DNA of 9,049 nucleotides from Candidatus Heimdallarchaeota archaeon (GTDB lineage Archaea > Asgardarchaeota > Njordarchaeia > Njordarchaeales > JAMOTR01): contig JAMOTR010000026.1 of assembly GCA_027068385.1 (NCBI GenBank), positions 1-9,049 of the forward strand. Direction: 5' to 3'. Numbering within the stretch: the stretch's first letter is position 1; the number at the start of each line of letters is the position of its first letter. Below the pieces are notes generated by a model. It had not been told where the DNA came from. It searched no databases and saw only the letters and a program-made list of their open reading frames with translations. Below, piece by piece: positions 1 through 6,155 of the stretch. The position numbers and the translations under genes were made by a program.

Positions 1-1153
1 GCTCCTCACTCTCAGCGGGCACGTTTAGTTCCACAAGCGTTATAGATCCGTTCTCGCCCATAGCGTAAGCGAGGACTCCTAGGTCCTTGATGAACGCAAC
101 GGTGGCGTTATCGACGTTCGCTACGTATACGTCATAAGTCTCACCGTTCACGGTGAACGTATCCTCGGTCGCGTTGTACTCCTGAGCTACGTCATCTAAG
201 TAATCAGGGTATATGAGCACGGGCGGCATTACCCGAGGATCGTCGGGCGTCGGTAGCCGTCCGAACGTGGAGGTCCGAGTGAGCCCTAAGTTCGTCTGGG
301 AGATTATCGATATATCGCTCTCTATGAGTATCACCTCGCCCACGACCACGATCTCGTTCACGTCTATAGAGGCGTAAGCGGTGTCGGTCCCATTCGTGAC
401 CTTCCGCTTCGCGTGCATTCCGGTCCGCTCGTCGGGAACGTCGAGCTTGGGCTCTATGGGAGTCATATCGGGATAAGCGATGAGCTCGTAGTGTACCTCT
501 ACGTACTTGAACTCGCCCTCGCTTGAACCCATGGGGAAGATCCTTAAGTCGTAATCGTGCTCGGGGACTAGGTACATGTACTGATCTAGTACGATTCCGT
601 AGGTGAGCAGATAAGTGAGGTGAATCTCACCGTATTTTACTTCCTCAAGGTCGCTTATGTAGGCGTTTACGGTAAGCGTGGGCATGTTCTCATACTCATC
701 GAGCGTGGCGGTGAAGTTCTGAGGTCCTAGTATAAGGGTATAAGCGTATAGAGCTTCGGGTATGTGAGACACGTTTATGGCTATGAACTGCATATTCTCC
801 TCCACGAACACACCGACGGAGGCATCGTTCCCGCTTTCGACGGTCTTGTCTATGGGTTCTATACCTATAGGCGTCCCGTTCACGAGTATAGTAGCGGCCC
901 CGAAGTAATGCACGGCATACGAGGCCTCTTTGGCTACCTCTATGTAGGTTATCACGGTAGCGTTGAAGTCCGCTATTATCGTTATGTTATAGGTACCAGT
1001 AGAGTTCGTGTATATTCCCTTTATTACCCCAGAGTACGTTAAAGTCTTTCCGATCCGAGGCGTGTAATTAACGTTCTCGGACGGGGTAGCGTGCACAGCG
1101 GGAACGATCAAGAGAAGTACTATAAATAAGCTTAAATAGAATATCTTCCTCAT
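1..1153 (-). CDS. Secreted, heavily sequon-bearing protein of unknown function (3' end outside window)
   Basis: An open frame of 384 codons runs from an ATG at 1153-1151 to the left edge with no stop, so the gene is partial. I do not recognise the family. The N-terminus is a textbook signal peptide: a short basic start (MRK), a hydrophobic core of about 15 residues (IFYLSLFIVLLLIVPA), then VHA-TPS, which suggests cleavage near residue 22. The mature part is rich in Tyr, Val, Ile and Thr, looks beta-rich, and has one Cys-free stretch throughout. It carries 11 N-X-S/T sequons (for example NST, NIT, NAT, NFT), consistent with an N-glycosylated surface protein. No membrane anchor is visible, but the C-terminus is missing. 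The gene follows uS9 on the same strand after 63 bases that hold a T-tract and a TATA-like box, so it is probably transcribed separately. Surface-layer or solute-binding roles are possible but not shown. Confidence 0.75.
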   Translation of the reverse strand, partial: MRKIFYLSLFIVLLLIVPAVHATPSENVNYTPRIGKTLTYSGVIKGIYTNSTGTYNITIIADFNATVITYIEVAKEASYAVHYFGAATILVNGTPIGIEPIDKTVESGNDASVGVFVEENMQFIAINVSHIPEALYAYTLILGPQNFTATLDEYENMPTLTVNAYISDLEEVKYGEIHLTYLLTYGIVLDQYMYLVPEHDYDLRIFPMGSSEGEFKYVEVHYELIAYPDMTPIEPKLDVPDERTGMHAKRKVTNGTDTAYASIDVNEIVVVGEVILIESDISIISQTNLGLTRTSTFGRLPTPDDPRVMPPVLIYPDYLDDVAQEYNATEDTFTVNGETYDVYVANVDNATVAFIKDLGVLAYAMGENGSITLVELNVPAESEE

Positions 1154-1171
1154 GTCTTTAACGTTTCGGGC

Positions 1172-1181
1172 GTTTATCTAA
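1172..1181 (-). promoter_or_regulatory. Putative TATA box of the secreted-protein gene
   Basis: Read on the minus strand this is TTAGATAAAC, centred about 24 nt before the ATG at 1153. That spacing would give a leaderless or nearly leaderless transcript. A second A/T-rich stretch (TTGTATTATAC, about 1199-1209) lies further upstream and could serve instead. Confidence 0.35.
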
Positions 1182-1210
1182 TATTAGGAAACTCCCGCGT
1201 ATAATACAAC

Positions 1211-1216
1211 AAAAAA
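1211..1216 (-). terminator. T6 tract directly after the uS9 stop codon
   Basis: On the minus strand the uS9 stop codon TGA (1219-1217) is followed at once by TTTTTT and then GTTG. Oligo-T runs without a hairpin are the known intrinsic termination signal of archaeal RNA polymerase. The next gene downstream has its own TATA-like element, which fits termination here. Confidence 0.5.
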
Positions 1217-1639
1217 TCATCTGTAGGACTTCTGGAATCTCGCTCTAGCCCCAGGACCTCCATACTTCTTAGGCTCCTTACGTCTCGCGTCATCCACTAG
1301 GAGATAGCGGTCGTAGTCGCGGAACGCGTTCCTAAGAGCCTCGTCCTGGAACCGCTCTACGAGTCCTTTAGCGATAGCTGACCTAGCCGCGGCCGCCTGG
1401 GACATGAACCCTCCGCCCTTCACGGTTACGTATATGTTCACCGTGTTGAGCTTATCCTCCCCTAGGACGTTCGCGGCTATGATGAGAGGCTCCATGATGA
1501 ATAACCTTACTAGCTCGTCCCCGTATACCTCGACGCGATAGCCGTTGATCCTCACTATTCCCGTACCGGGGCGCACTACTCCCCTAGCTATCGCGGTCTT
1601 ACGCTTAGCCGTCACTACTACGACGCGATTCTCCGCCAT
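1217..1639 (-). CDS. rps9: Small ribosomal subunit protein uS9
   Basis: Universal ribosomal protein S9 of 140 residues, a normal archaeal length. It sits in the head of the 30S subunit, and its C-terminal tail reaches the P-site tRNA. Seen directly: the N-terminal VTAKRKTAIARG block (residues 9-20), the conserved GGGFMSQA (75-82) followed by an Ala-rich helix, the basic RRKEPKKYGGPGARA region (119-133), and the invariant ending QKSYR. The ATG at 1639 follows the uL13 stop by 7 bases, and the sequence AAGGTGATC, which spans that stop, is a strong Shine-Dalgarno match. This supports the start and indicates translation coupled to uL13. Pairing with uL13 is conserved in archaea and bacteria. The rpoN/rpoK genes that often follow in archaea are absent here. 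Confidence 0.97.
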   Translation of the reverse strand: MAENRVVVVTAKRKTAIARGVVRPGTGIVRINGYRVEVYGDELVRLFIMEPLIIAANVLGEDKLNTVNIYVTVKGGGFMSQAAAARSAIAKGLVERFQDEALRNAFRDYDRYLLVDDARRKEPKKYGGPGARARFQKSYR

Positions 1640-1644
1640 ATTTC

Positions 1645-1653
1645 GATCACCTT
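1645..1653 (-). promoter_or_regulatory. Shine-Dalgarno site of uS9 overlapping the uL13 stop
   Basis: Minus-strand AAGGTGATC ends 5 nt before the uS9 ATG and is complementary to the usual archaeal 16S 3' end (AUCACCUCC). The uL13 stop codon TGA is contained within it, so a ribosome ending uL13 stops on the initiation site of uS9. Confidence 0.7.
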
Positions 1654-2114
1654 CTCATCGTATACTTTCTCGGCTTCCGTCCTAAGAGCTTGAGCAGATC
1701 TCCGACGTAGAAGTACTTCGAGGTGAGTAGACGGTCCTTATAAGCCTCGGGTACCTTCTGAGCGCGCTTCTTAAAGAGACGCTCGTATTCGACGGGAACT
1801 CCTATGAAAACCTTCACGCGTCTTAACGCCCTCTTACCGGTAGGCTTCCTCCTGGGGAGCATCTGTTTCACGGCACGCCTGAAGAAACGGTCGGGAGTGC
1901 GATAGAAGAAGGGGCCGCGCTTGGGATTTACGGCATACTTCGCCCGCATCTTTTCCTCATACTTTTCGCGGTACCGGTCGAGGTCTCCGGTCATTATAAG
2001 CTTTTCAGCGTTAAATACCCGAACTTCATGACCCTCTAGAGCCCTCTTAGCAACCCGCGAGGCTAGCCTTCCGAATATATGATCGGTCCCGTCTATGACG
2101 TAAAGCATACGCAT
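1647..2114 (-). CDS. rpl13: Large ribosomal subunit protein uL13
   Basis: Ribosomal protein L13 of the 50S subunit, 155 residues, an ordinary archaeal length. Seen: an N-terminal VIDGTDHIFGRLAS block (6-19) matching the family's GxxxGRLAS signature, NAEK (35-38), the basic FFYRTPDRFFRRAVKQM region (about 69-85) that contacts 23S rRNA, and KVFIGVP (101-107) near the C-terminal helices. It is the first gene of a two-gene operon with uS9. The start could be the ATG at 2114 or a second ATG two codons later at 2108. The TATA-like box ACTAAAAATC lies about 25 nt before the second and 19 nt before the first, so a leaderless transcript would favour 2108 (153 residues). The L18e gene that often precedes uL13 in archaea is not here. 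A divergent asparaginase gene lies upstream instead. Confidence 0.96.
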   Translation of the reverse strand: MRMLYVIDGTDHIFGRLASRVAKRALEGHEVRVFNAEKLIMTGDLDRYREKYEEKMRAKYAVNPKRGPFFYRTPDRFFRRAVKQMLPRRKPTGKRALRRVKVFIGVPVEYERLFKKRAQKVPEAYKDRLLTSKYFYVGDLLKLLGRKPRKYTMRR

Positions 2115-2129
2115 ACGCTCGTAGGTTTG

Positions 2130-2138
2130 ATTTTTAGT
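2130..2138 (-). promoter_or_regulatory. Putative TATA box of the uL13-uS9 operon
   Basis: Minus-strand ACTAAAAAT lies in the 80-base gap between divergent uL13 and asparaginase genes. It is centred about 25 nt before the ATG at 2108 and 19 nt before the ATG at 2114. Confidence 0.45.
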
Positions 2139-2158
2139 TCTCGCCTAGAGCCGGAGTA

Positions 2159-2168
2159 GGATATAGTT
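2159..2168 (+). promoter_or_regulatory. Putative TATA box of the asparaginase gene
   Basis: GGATATAGTT is centred about 30 nt before the ATG at 2195, giving an expected leader of only a few bases. It sits about 30 bases from the opposing uL13 TATA-like box, so both promoters share this short divergent region. Confidence 0.4.
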
Positions 2169-2194
2169 ATCAACGTCGCGAGACTCGTTCGTGC

Positions 2195-3178
2195 ATGAAG
2201 TTCATAGCCGTTCACGGGGGAGCGGGTAGGCGGAGCGATAAGAGCGTTCGCTCTAAGGCTCTAGATGCCGTTATGAAGGCTTTAGATATAGGCATAGAGA
2301 CGTTAAAGAGCGGAAACGCGCTCGACGCTGTGATCGCCGCCGTCGTAAGCATGGAGGATTCTCCCTATCTTAATGCCGGAATAGGCTCCGCGCTTAATCT
2401 TATAGGGGAAGTAGAGATGGACGCGTGCGTGGCTACGGAAGACTCATGCGGTGCCGTGGCGGGAACGACTATAGCGAGGAACCCCGTGTTACTAGCGAAG
2501 CGCGTGATGGAGACGGATCACTTACTCATAGCCGGCAAGGGGGCCGACATGCTCGCGGAGTCTTACGGGATGAGCGTGGATAGTAACGAGTTCTTCATCA
2601 CCGAGCGTAATAGGAAGCGTCGGAAGGAAGCCGTTAAGGTATTACTCGGTGAGACTGAGGGGATACCGGAGGAGAAGATAAAGAAGCGGAACGAGTACAT
2701 AGATCGCGTATATCCGAAGCTCAGAGAGCTCATAAGGCATTATTCGCAGTACATATCTTTCTCCGATACCGTCGGTGCCGTGGCCTTCGACGGTGAACAC
2801 TTGGCCGCGGCTACGAGTACTGGTGGCGTCTTCCTAAAGCTACCCGGCCGCGTCGGGGATTCCCCGATATTCGGAGCCGGCACTTACGTGGGAAACGGGA
2901 TCGCGATCTCATGTTCCGGAATAGGAGAACAGATCATGAAGACCACGCTTGCGAAGAACATAGCGAACTTATACGCGTTCGGCCTTCCCATAGAACTAGC
3001 CGTGAAGAGCGCGATGTTAATGGCCTCTAAGGAGTTCGAGAATCCCTCTATGGGGGCTATAGCGGTGAGTCACGAGGGAATCACGATATATCATACGTCT
3101 GAGGCCTTCGTCGCCGGATACGCGAAGCTTAAGGGATCTGAAATAGTCGAAAGAAAGGTTTCCGACGTGTGGAGATGA
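2195..3178 (+). CDS. Isoaspartyl peptidase / L-asparaginase (plant-type, Ntn hydrolase)
   Basis: A threonine-dependent N-terminal nucleophile hydrolase of 327 residues, normal for the family. Members cleave themselves and then hydrolyse beta-aspartyl (isoaspartyl) dipeptides and L-asparagine in the cytoplasm. Seen: AVHGGAG near the N-terminus (5-11), LNAGIGS (59-65), the autocleavage site before Thr192 in SDTVGAVAFDG, TSTGG (207-211), GRVGDSPIFGAGTY (218-231) with the substrate-binding Arg219 and Asp222, and SCSGIGE (239-245). The last matches the family's TGxGE loop with Ser for Thr. The segment at about 130-188 is long, Lys/Arg/Glu-rich, and corresponds to the linker before the cleavage site. 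It would yield an alpha chain of about 191 and a beta chain of about 136 residues. The gene diverges from uL13. Taspase or glycosylasparaginase are related alternatives, but the motif set fits the asparaginase group best. Confidence 0.93.
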   Translation: MKFIAVHGGAGRRSDKSVRSKALDAVMKALDIGIETLKSGNALDAVIAAVVSMEDSPYLNAGIGSALNLIGEVEMDACVATEDSCGAVAGTTIARNPVLLAKRVMETDHLLIAGKGADMLAESYGMSVDSNEFFITERNRKRRKEAVKVLLGETEGIPEEKIKKRNEYIDRVYPKLRELIRHYSQYISFSDTVGAVAFDGEHLAAATSTGGVFLKLPGRVGDSPIFGAGTYVGNGIAISCSGIGEQIMKTTLAKNIANLYAFGLPIELAVKSAMLMASKEFENPSMGAIAVSHEGITIYHTSEAFVAGYAKLKGSEIVERKVSDVWR

Positions 3179-3179
3179 G

Positions 3180-3184
3180 TTTTT
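3180..3184 (+). terminator. T5 tract one base after the asparaginase stop
   Basis: TGA (3176-3178) is followed by G and then TTTTT. This resembles an archaeal oligo-T terminator. However, aIF2-alpha begins only 22 bases further on without an obvious TATA box at the right spacing, so some read-through into aIF2-alpha is likely. Confidence 0.4.
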
Positions 3185-3206
3185 GCATCTTCGCTTATTT
3201 ATCACG

Positions 3207-4001
3207 ATGAGCGATCTTCCGAGACCCGGGGAGCTAGTGGTGGGCCGTATAGTAGAGATTCACGATCACGGTGTATATGTGGAGATAGAGAACGTGCCGT
3301 ATAAGGGTAAGCGCGTTTACGTATACGTCTCCGAGGTATATCCCGGGCGCGTGAAGAACATAAGACATTACGTGAGCATGAACCAGCGCGTGGTCGTACG
3401 TATACGTCGCGTAGATGAGAGGACGGGATACATAGAAGGCTCCATAAAGCGCGTGAGCGAGCGCGATAAAAAGGCGGCTCTAGCGGAGTTTAGGAGGGAG
3501 ATGCGTCTACAAAAGATACTCGATAACATCGCTAAGAAGCTCAACGTCGATCCTGAGGAGCTCGAGGAGAAGCTCTTGAAACAAATCAAGCGCAAATGGG
3601 GAAACATACTTAAGGGTCTCGAACTCATCGGAGCCGGAGGGGAGGCTACGCTTAGGAGCTTAGGTATACCGGAAGAGCGGATAGGACCAATCATGGAGGC
3701 TCTGAGGGAGCTTAGCGTAAAGCGCGAACTATACGTGGAGCGCGTGAAGATACAACTTACCTCCTTAGCGCCCGATGGAGTAGAGAAGATAAAGGAAGCA
3801 TTTCTAGCCGTGCGGGAGGTGGAGATGCCGGAGGACGTAGAGATAAGGATGTACACGGAGGGGGCCCCTAAATACGTGATCGAGCTTAAGGGCGTCGACC
3901 CTAAAGCGTTGCGCAAGCTCGCTCAGGACTTAGCGATGCGCGTGATCAAACGCATGCGCGAGCTCGGGGGAGAGGGTAAGATTATAAGGAGCAAGAGGTG
4001 A
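3207..4001 (+). CDS. eif2a: Translation initiation factor aIF2, alpha subunit
   Basis: Alpha subunit of the heterotrimeric initiation factor that delivers initiator Met-tRNA to the small subunit, 264 residues, typical for archaea. Three family regions are visible. An N-terminal S1/OB domain (about 6-84) opens with RPGELVVGRIVEIHDHGVYV and contains VSEVYPGRVKNIRHYV (41-56) and VDERTGYIEGSIKRVSE. A charged helical middle domain spans about 85-165. A C-terminal alpha/beta domain (about 170-264), which contacts the gamma subunit, includes EGAPKYVIELKGVD. Ser42 sits near the loop corresponding to the phosphorylated serine of eukaryotic eIF2-alpha. I chose the ATG at 3207 because the family begins with a short run before PxPGELVVG; an in-frame TTG at 3183 would add eight poorly fitting residues. 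Nop10 follows, the usual archaeal pairing. The eS27/eL42 genes that often precede are absent. Confidence 0.95.
   Translation: MSDLPRPGELVVGRIVEIHDHGVYVEIENVPYKGKRVYVYVSEVYPGRVKNIRHYVSMNQRVVVRIRRVDERTGYIEGSIKRVSERDKKAALAEFRREMRLQKILDNIAKKLNVDPEELEEKLLKQIKRKWGNILKGLELIGAGGEATLRSLGIPEERIGPIMEALRELSVKRELYVERVKIQLTSLAPDGVEKIKEAFLAVREVEMPEDVEIRMYTEGAPKYVIELKGVDPKALRKLAQDLAMRVIKRMRELGGEGKIIRSKR
3995..4001 (+). promoter_or_regulatory. Shine-Dalgarno site of nop10 overlapping the aIF2-alpha stop
   Basis: GAGGTGA is a near-perfect anti-16S match ending 6 nt before the TTG start of nop10, and its last three bases are the aIF2-alpha stop codon. It decides the otherwise unusual TTG start and implies coupled translation. 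Confidence 0.7.
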
Positions 4002-4007
4002 CTTATT

Positions 4008-4193
4008 TTGATCCGTAAGTGTCCTAAGTGCGGTCGTTATACTCTACAAGAAATATGTCCCGAATGCGGAACGAAGACTAGATCCGCCCATCCTATAGTG
4101 AGCGGAAAGCGGTCTAAGTACGCGTGTGATTACATCGTAGAGGAGATCCTAAAAAGGTTCTCACACCTCAGGCCTAGCGAACATACCGAGTAG
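4008..4193 (+). CDS. nop10: H/ACA RNP protein Nop10
   Basis: A small zinc-ribbon protein of 61 residues that binds the pseudouridine synthase Cbf5 and stabilises its active site in box H/ACA guide RNPs, which modify rRNA. Seen: the start IRKCPKCGRYTLQEICPECG, with two CPxC knuckles at about residues 5-8 and 17-20, followed by KTRSAHP, as in archaeal Nop10. The second half differs from the usual HPPRFSPEDxYxKYR pattern, reading HPIVSGKRSKYACDYI and then a helix-like VEEILKRF, with a tail to residue 61. The TTG start is supported by GAGGTGA 6 nt upstream and by the family's N-terminus. It forms an operon with aIF2-alpha. The last 33 bases overlap the 3' end of the malic enzyme gene on the other strand. 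Confidence 0.9.
   Translation: MIRKCPKCGRYTLQEICPECGTKTRSAHPIVSGKRSKYACDYIVEEILKRFSHLRPSEHTE
4151..4155 (-). terminator. T5 tract after the malic enzyme stop, inside nop10
   Basis: On the minus strand the malic enzyme stop TGA (4163-4161) is followed by GAACC and then TTTTT (4155-4151). This is a plausible oligo-T terminator for the threonine ammonia-lyase/malic enzyme operon. It lies within the nop10 coding sequence on the opposite strand (Lys codons). Confidence 0.4.
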
Positions 4194-6155
4194 GCTTTCC
4201 ACTTCTTTCGCGGTAGACGCCTCTAAGAGCTCGAGAGTGGGTATGCGTAAGGATACCCGATAGCTATTTATGTCGCATAACTTCATGCGGAACTCCCCAT
4301 AAGACAAGCGCTTCAAGAGCTTTCTAGCCGCCCTCAGGATGCGCTTATACTTAGGTATTGATTCCTTGATATCGATGCCGATGCCCACACAATCACCTTT
4401 TTCTAGATGAGTGATCACGTCCGCGGCCTTAAGGCTCTCCCTTATTTCACCGAGCTTGAGCTTCTCGATCATCCTATTTATGATGTCCTCCGCGTACTCC
4501 TCGAAGATCTCGTGTTCCTCATACTCTCCCGTTTCGATATTATAGAGCTTTAGGTATATCCTAATGAGGCCGTCGTCGCTTACCGTGGCATACACCTTTG
4601 ACTTCTTCGGTAGCTTTTCGATCACGCGCTTGATCGTATAGCTCACGGATCCGCTTTCTACTATATCACCCACCTCTAAGTTCTCCGTCGCTAGGAAGTA
4701 ACCCTCCTCCCCGCCTACTTCCGTTCCGTAATATAAAGAGAGACCCCGGTTCTTAAGGTCCTTCAGCGAGAACTCTTTTTCCCTAATAGGGGTCCCCGGC
4801 TTCGTAAGCACGATCGTCTTATCCTCTTCTACGTGTTTCTCCACGGGCATGTGAAAAAACTCGCTTCGGTCTCTTAAGATACGAACTACGCTTTCCAATA
4901 CAGCGCGCGATTTCGATATTATCCTAGAAGCCTCCTCATAGAATTCCTCGAAGCCCATCCTACGCCTCGCGACACCGTCCTCCACGGCCGCGGTAGCGAC
5001 CTTAGCGGCTACGTATTCATATACTCCGGGGTCGGTCATCCTCGGTATGATATAATCCTCAGAAATTCCGCGCCTCTTAGCGTACTCATATAACCCTTCG
5101 GATGCCGCTAAGATCATCCTCATAGTAATTTTCTTAGCCCTAGCGTCGAACGTTCCGCGGAAGACGGCCGGGAAGGCTAGGGAGTTGTTCACCTGGTTCG
5201 GTAAATCCGAGCGACCCGTGGCCACGATCCTCGCTCCGGCCCTCTTAGCCTCATCGGGCATGATCTCAGGAACGGGGTTCGCGAGCGCGAACACTATTGG
5301 GTCCTCGTTCATCCTCTCTATCCGTTCCCTCTTAATCACGCCCGGACCGGGTCTCGAAGCCGCTATCACGACGTCCGCCCCTTCGAACGCTTCCTCTACA
5401 CTTTCCGCTCTCGGATCCGTTTCTTCGGCTATCCGCCTCTTATAATCCGGCAACTCGCGCTTAGGCGAGACTACTCCTTTACTATCTATCGCCACTATGC
5501 GCCTCGGATCCGCTCCCGCGTGTTTAAGGAGCTTATAGAGGAAGTAATTCGAAGCCCCGAGTCCGAAGAGTATGATCTCTACCTCATTTAGGCTCTTATT
5601 TACGATCTCTAAAGCGGCCTTCAAAGCGGCTAACACGACGACCGCGGTCCCCTGTTGATCGTCGTGCCGTACGGGTATCTCTAGCTCCTTCTGAAGCCTT
5701 TCTAATACATAGAAACACGTAGGCGTCTTAATGTCCTCGAGGTTTATTCCTCCGAATGAGGGGGCGATCGCTTTAACGGTCCTCACTATCCCTTCTACGT
5801 CGTGTTCATCGATCACTATCGGAACAGCGTCCACGCCTCCGAAGTACTTGAAGAGCAAAGCCTTACCCTCCATCACCGGAAGGGCGGCGAGGGGACCTAT
5901 GTCTCCGAGCCCCAACACGCGACTACCATCGGACACGACCGCTAAGGAGTTCCGTTTCCGAGTGAGTTCATAAGCTTCATCCGGATCATCCTTAATCCTC
6001 ATGCTCGGTCCGGCTACCCCGGGGGTGTACCATATAGATAAATCCTTACTGTCGCGTACGGGAACCTTTGGGGTCATAATAATCTTACCGCGATTCTTAC
6101 GGTGCTCTTTGATAGATATTTCGTACCGGTCCACGAGCGCTTTATTAAAATTCAC
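4161..6155 (-). CDS. mae: Malic enzyme with a long unrecognised C-terminal extension
   Basis: Oxidative decarboxylation of L-malate to pyruvate and CO2 with NAD(P). At 664 residues it is about 230 longer than the roughly 430-residue archaeal/bacterial core. Seen in the core: KVPVRDSKDLSIWYTPGVA (30-48) with catalytic Tyr43, VMEGKALLFK (94-103) with the catalytic Lys98, GGINLEDIKTPTCF (135-148) with metal-binding Glu140/Asp141, HDDQQGTA (164-171), a nucleotide-binding LFGLGASN (196-203), FALANPVPEIMPDEA (289-303), and TGRSDLPNQVNNSLAFPAVF (313-332). The GLGASN loop departs from the usual GxGxxG/A. An acidic residue (Asp224) ends the second strand. Residues about 430-664 do not resemble the phosphotransacetylase domain of bacterial MaeB, which is also longer. 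This segment looks beta-rich at 447-550 and alpha/beta after that. The GTG start overlaps the ammonia-lyase stop as GTGA; no earlier in-frame alternative is apparent. Confidence 0.93.
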   Translation of the reverse strand: MNFNKALVDRYEISIKEHRKNRGKIIMTPKVPVRDSKDLSIWYTPGVAGPSMRIKDDPDEAYELTRKRNSLAVVSDGSRVLGLGDIGPLAALPVMEGKALLFKYFGGVDAVPIVIDEHDVEGIVRTVKAIAPSFGGINLEDIKTPTCFYVLERLQKELEIPVRHDDQQGTAVVVLAALKAALEIVNKSLNEVEIILFGLGASNYFLYKLLKHAGADPRRIVAIDSKGVVSPKRELPDYKRRIAEETDPRAESVEEAFEGADVVIAASRPGPGVIKRERIERMNEDPIVFALANPVPEIMPDEAKRAGARIVATGRSDLPNQVNNSLAFPAVFRGTFDARAKKITMRMILAASEGLYEYAKRRGISEDYIIPRMTDPGVYEYVAAKVATAAVEDGVARRRMGFEEFYEEASRIISKSRAVLESVVRILRDRSEFFHMPVEKHVEEDKTIVLTKPGTPIREKEFSLKDLKNRGLSLYYGTEVGGEEGYFLATENLEVGDIVESGSVSYTIKRVIEKLPKKSKVYATVSDDGLIRIYLKLYNIETGEYEEHEIFEEYAEDIINRMIEKLKLGEIRESLKAADVITHLEKGDCVGIGIDIKESIPKYKRILRAARKLLKRLSYGEFRMKLCDINSYRVSLRIPTLELLEASTAKEVESLLGMFARPEV

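Noticed and set aside
764..1042. 92-codon plus-strand frame opposite the secreted protein
   Set aside because: The minus-strand frame is far longer, begins with a signal peptide and has consistent codon use; the plus frame is His/Tyr-rich shadow sequence.
1494..1500. ATGATGA resembling a box C of an archaeal C/D sRNA
   Set aside because: It lies within uS9 coding sequence and no CTGA box D/D' occurs at suitable spacing.
3183..3206. TTG start for aIF2-alpha adding eight residues
   Set aside because: The added residues are hydrophobic and unlike family N-termini; ATG 3207 leads directly into the RPGELVVG motif.
3368..3916. 182-codon open frame antisense to aIF2-alpha
   Set aside because: Its product is Ser/Arg-rich low-complexity sequence typical of reading the opposite strand of a charged helical protein; no start signal, and aIF2-alpha is unmistakable.
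4161..4866. Malic enzyme C-terminus as a phosphotransacetylase domain
   Set aside because: Too short by about 90 residues and lacks recognisable PTA motifs; kept as an unknown extension.
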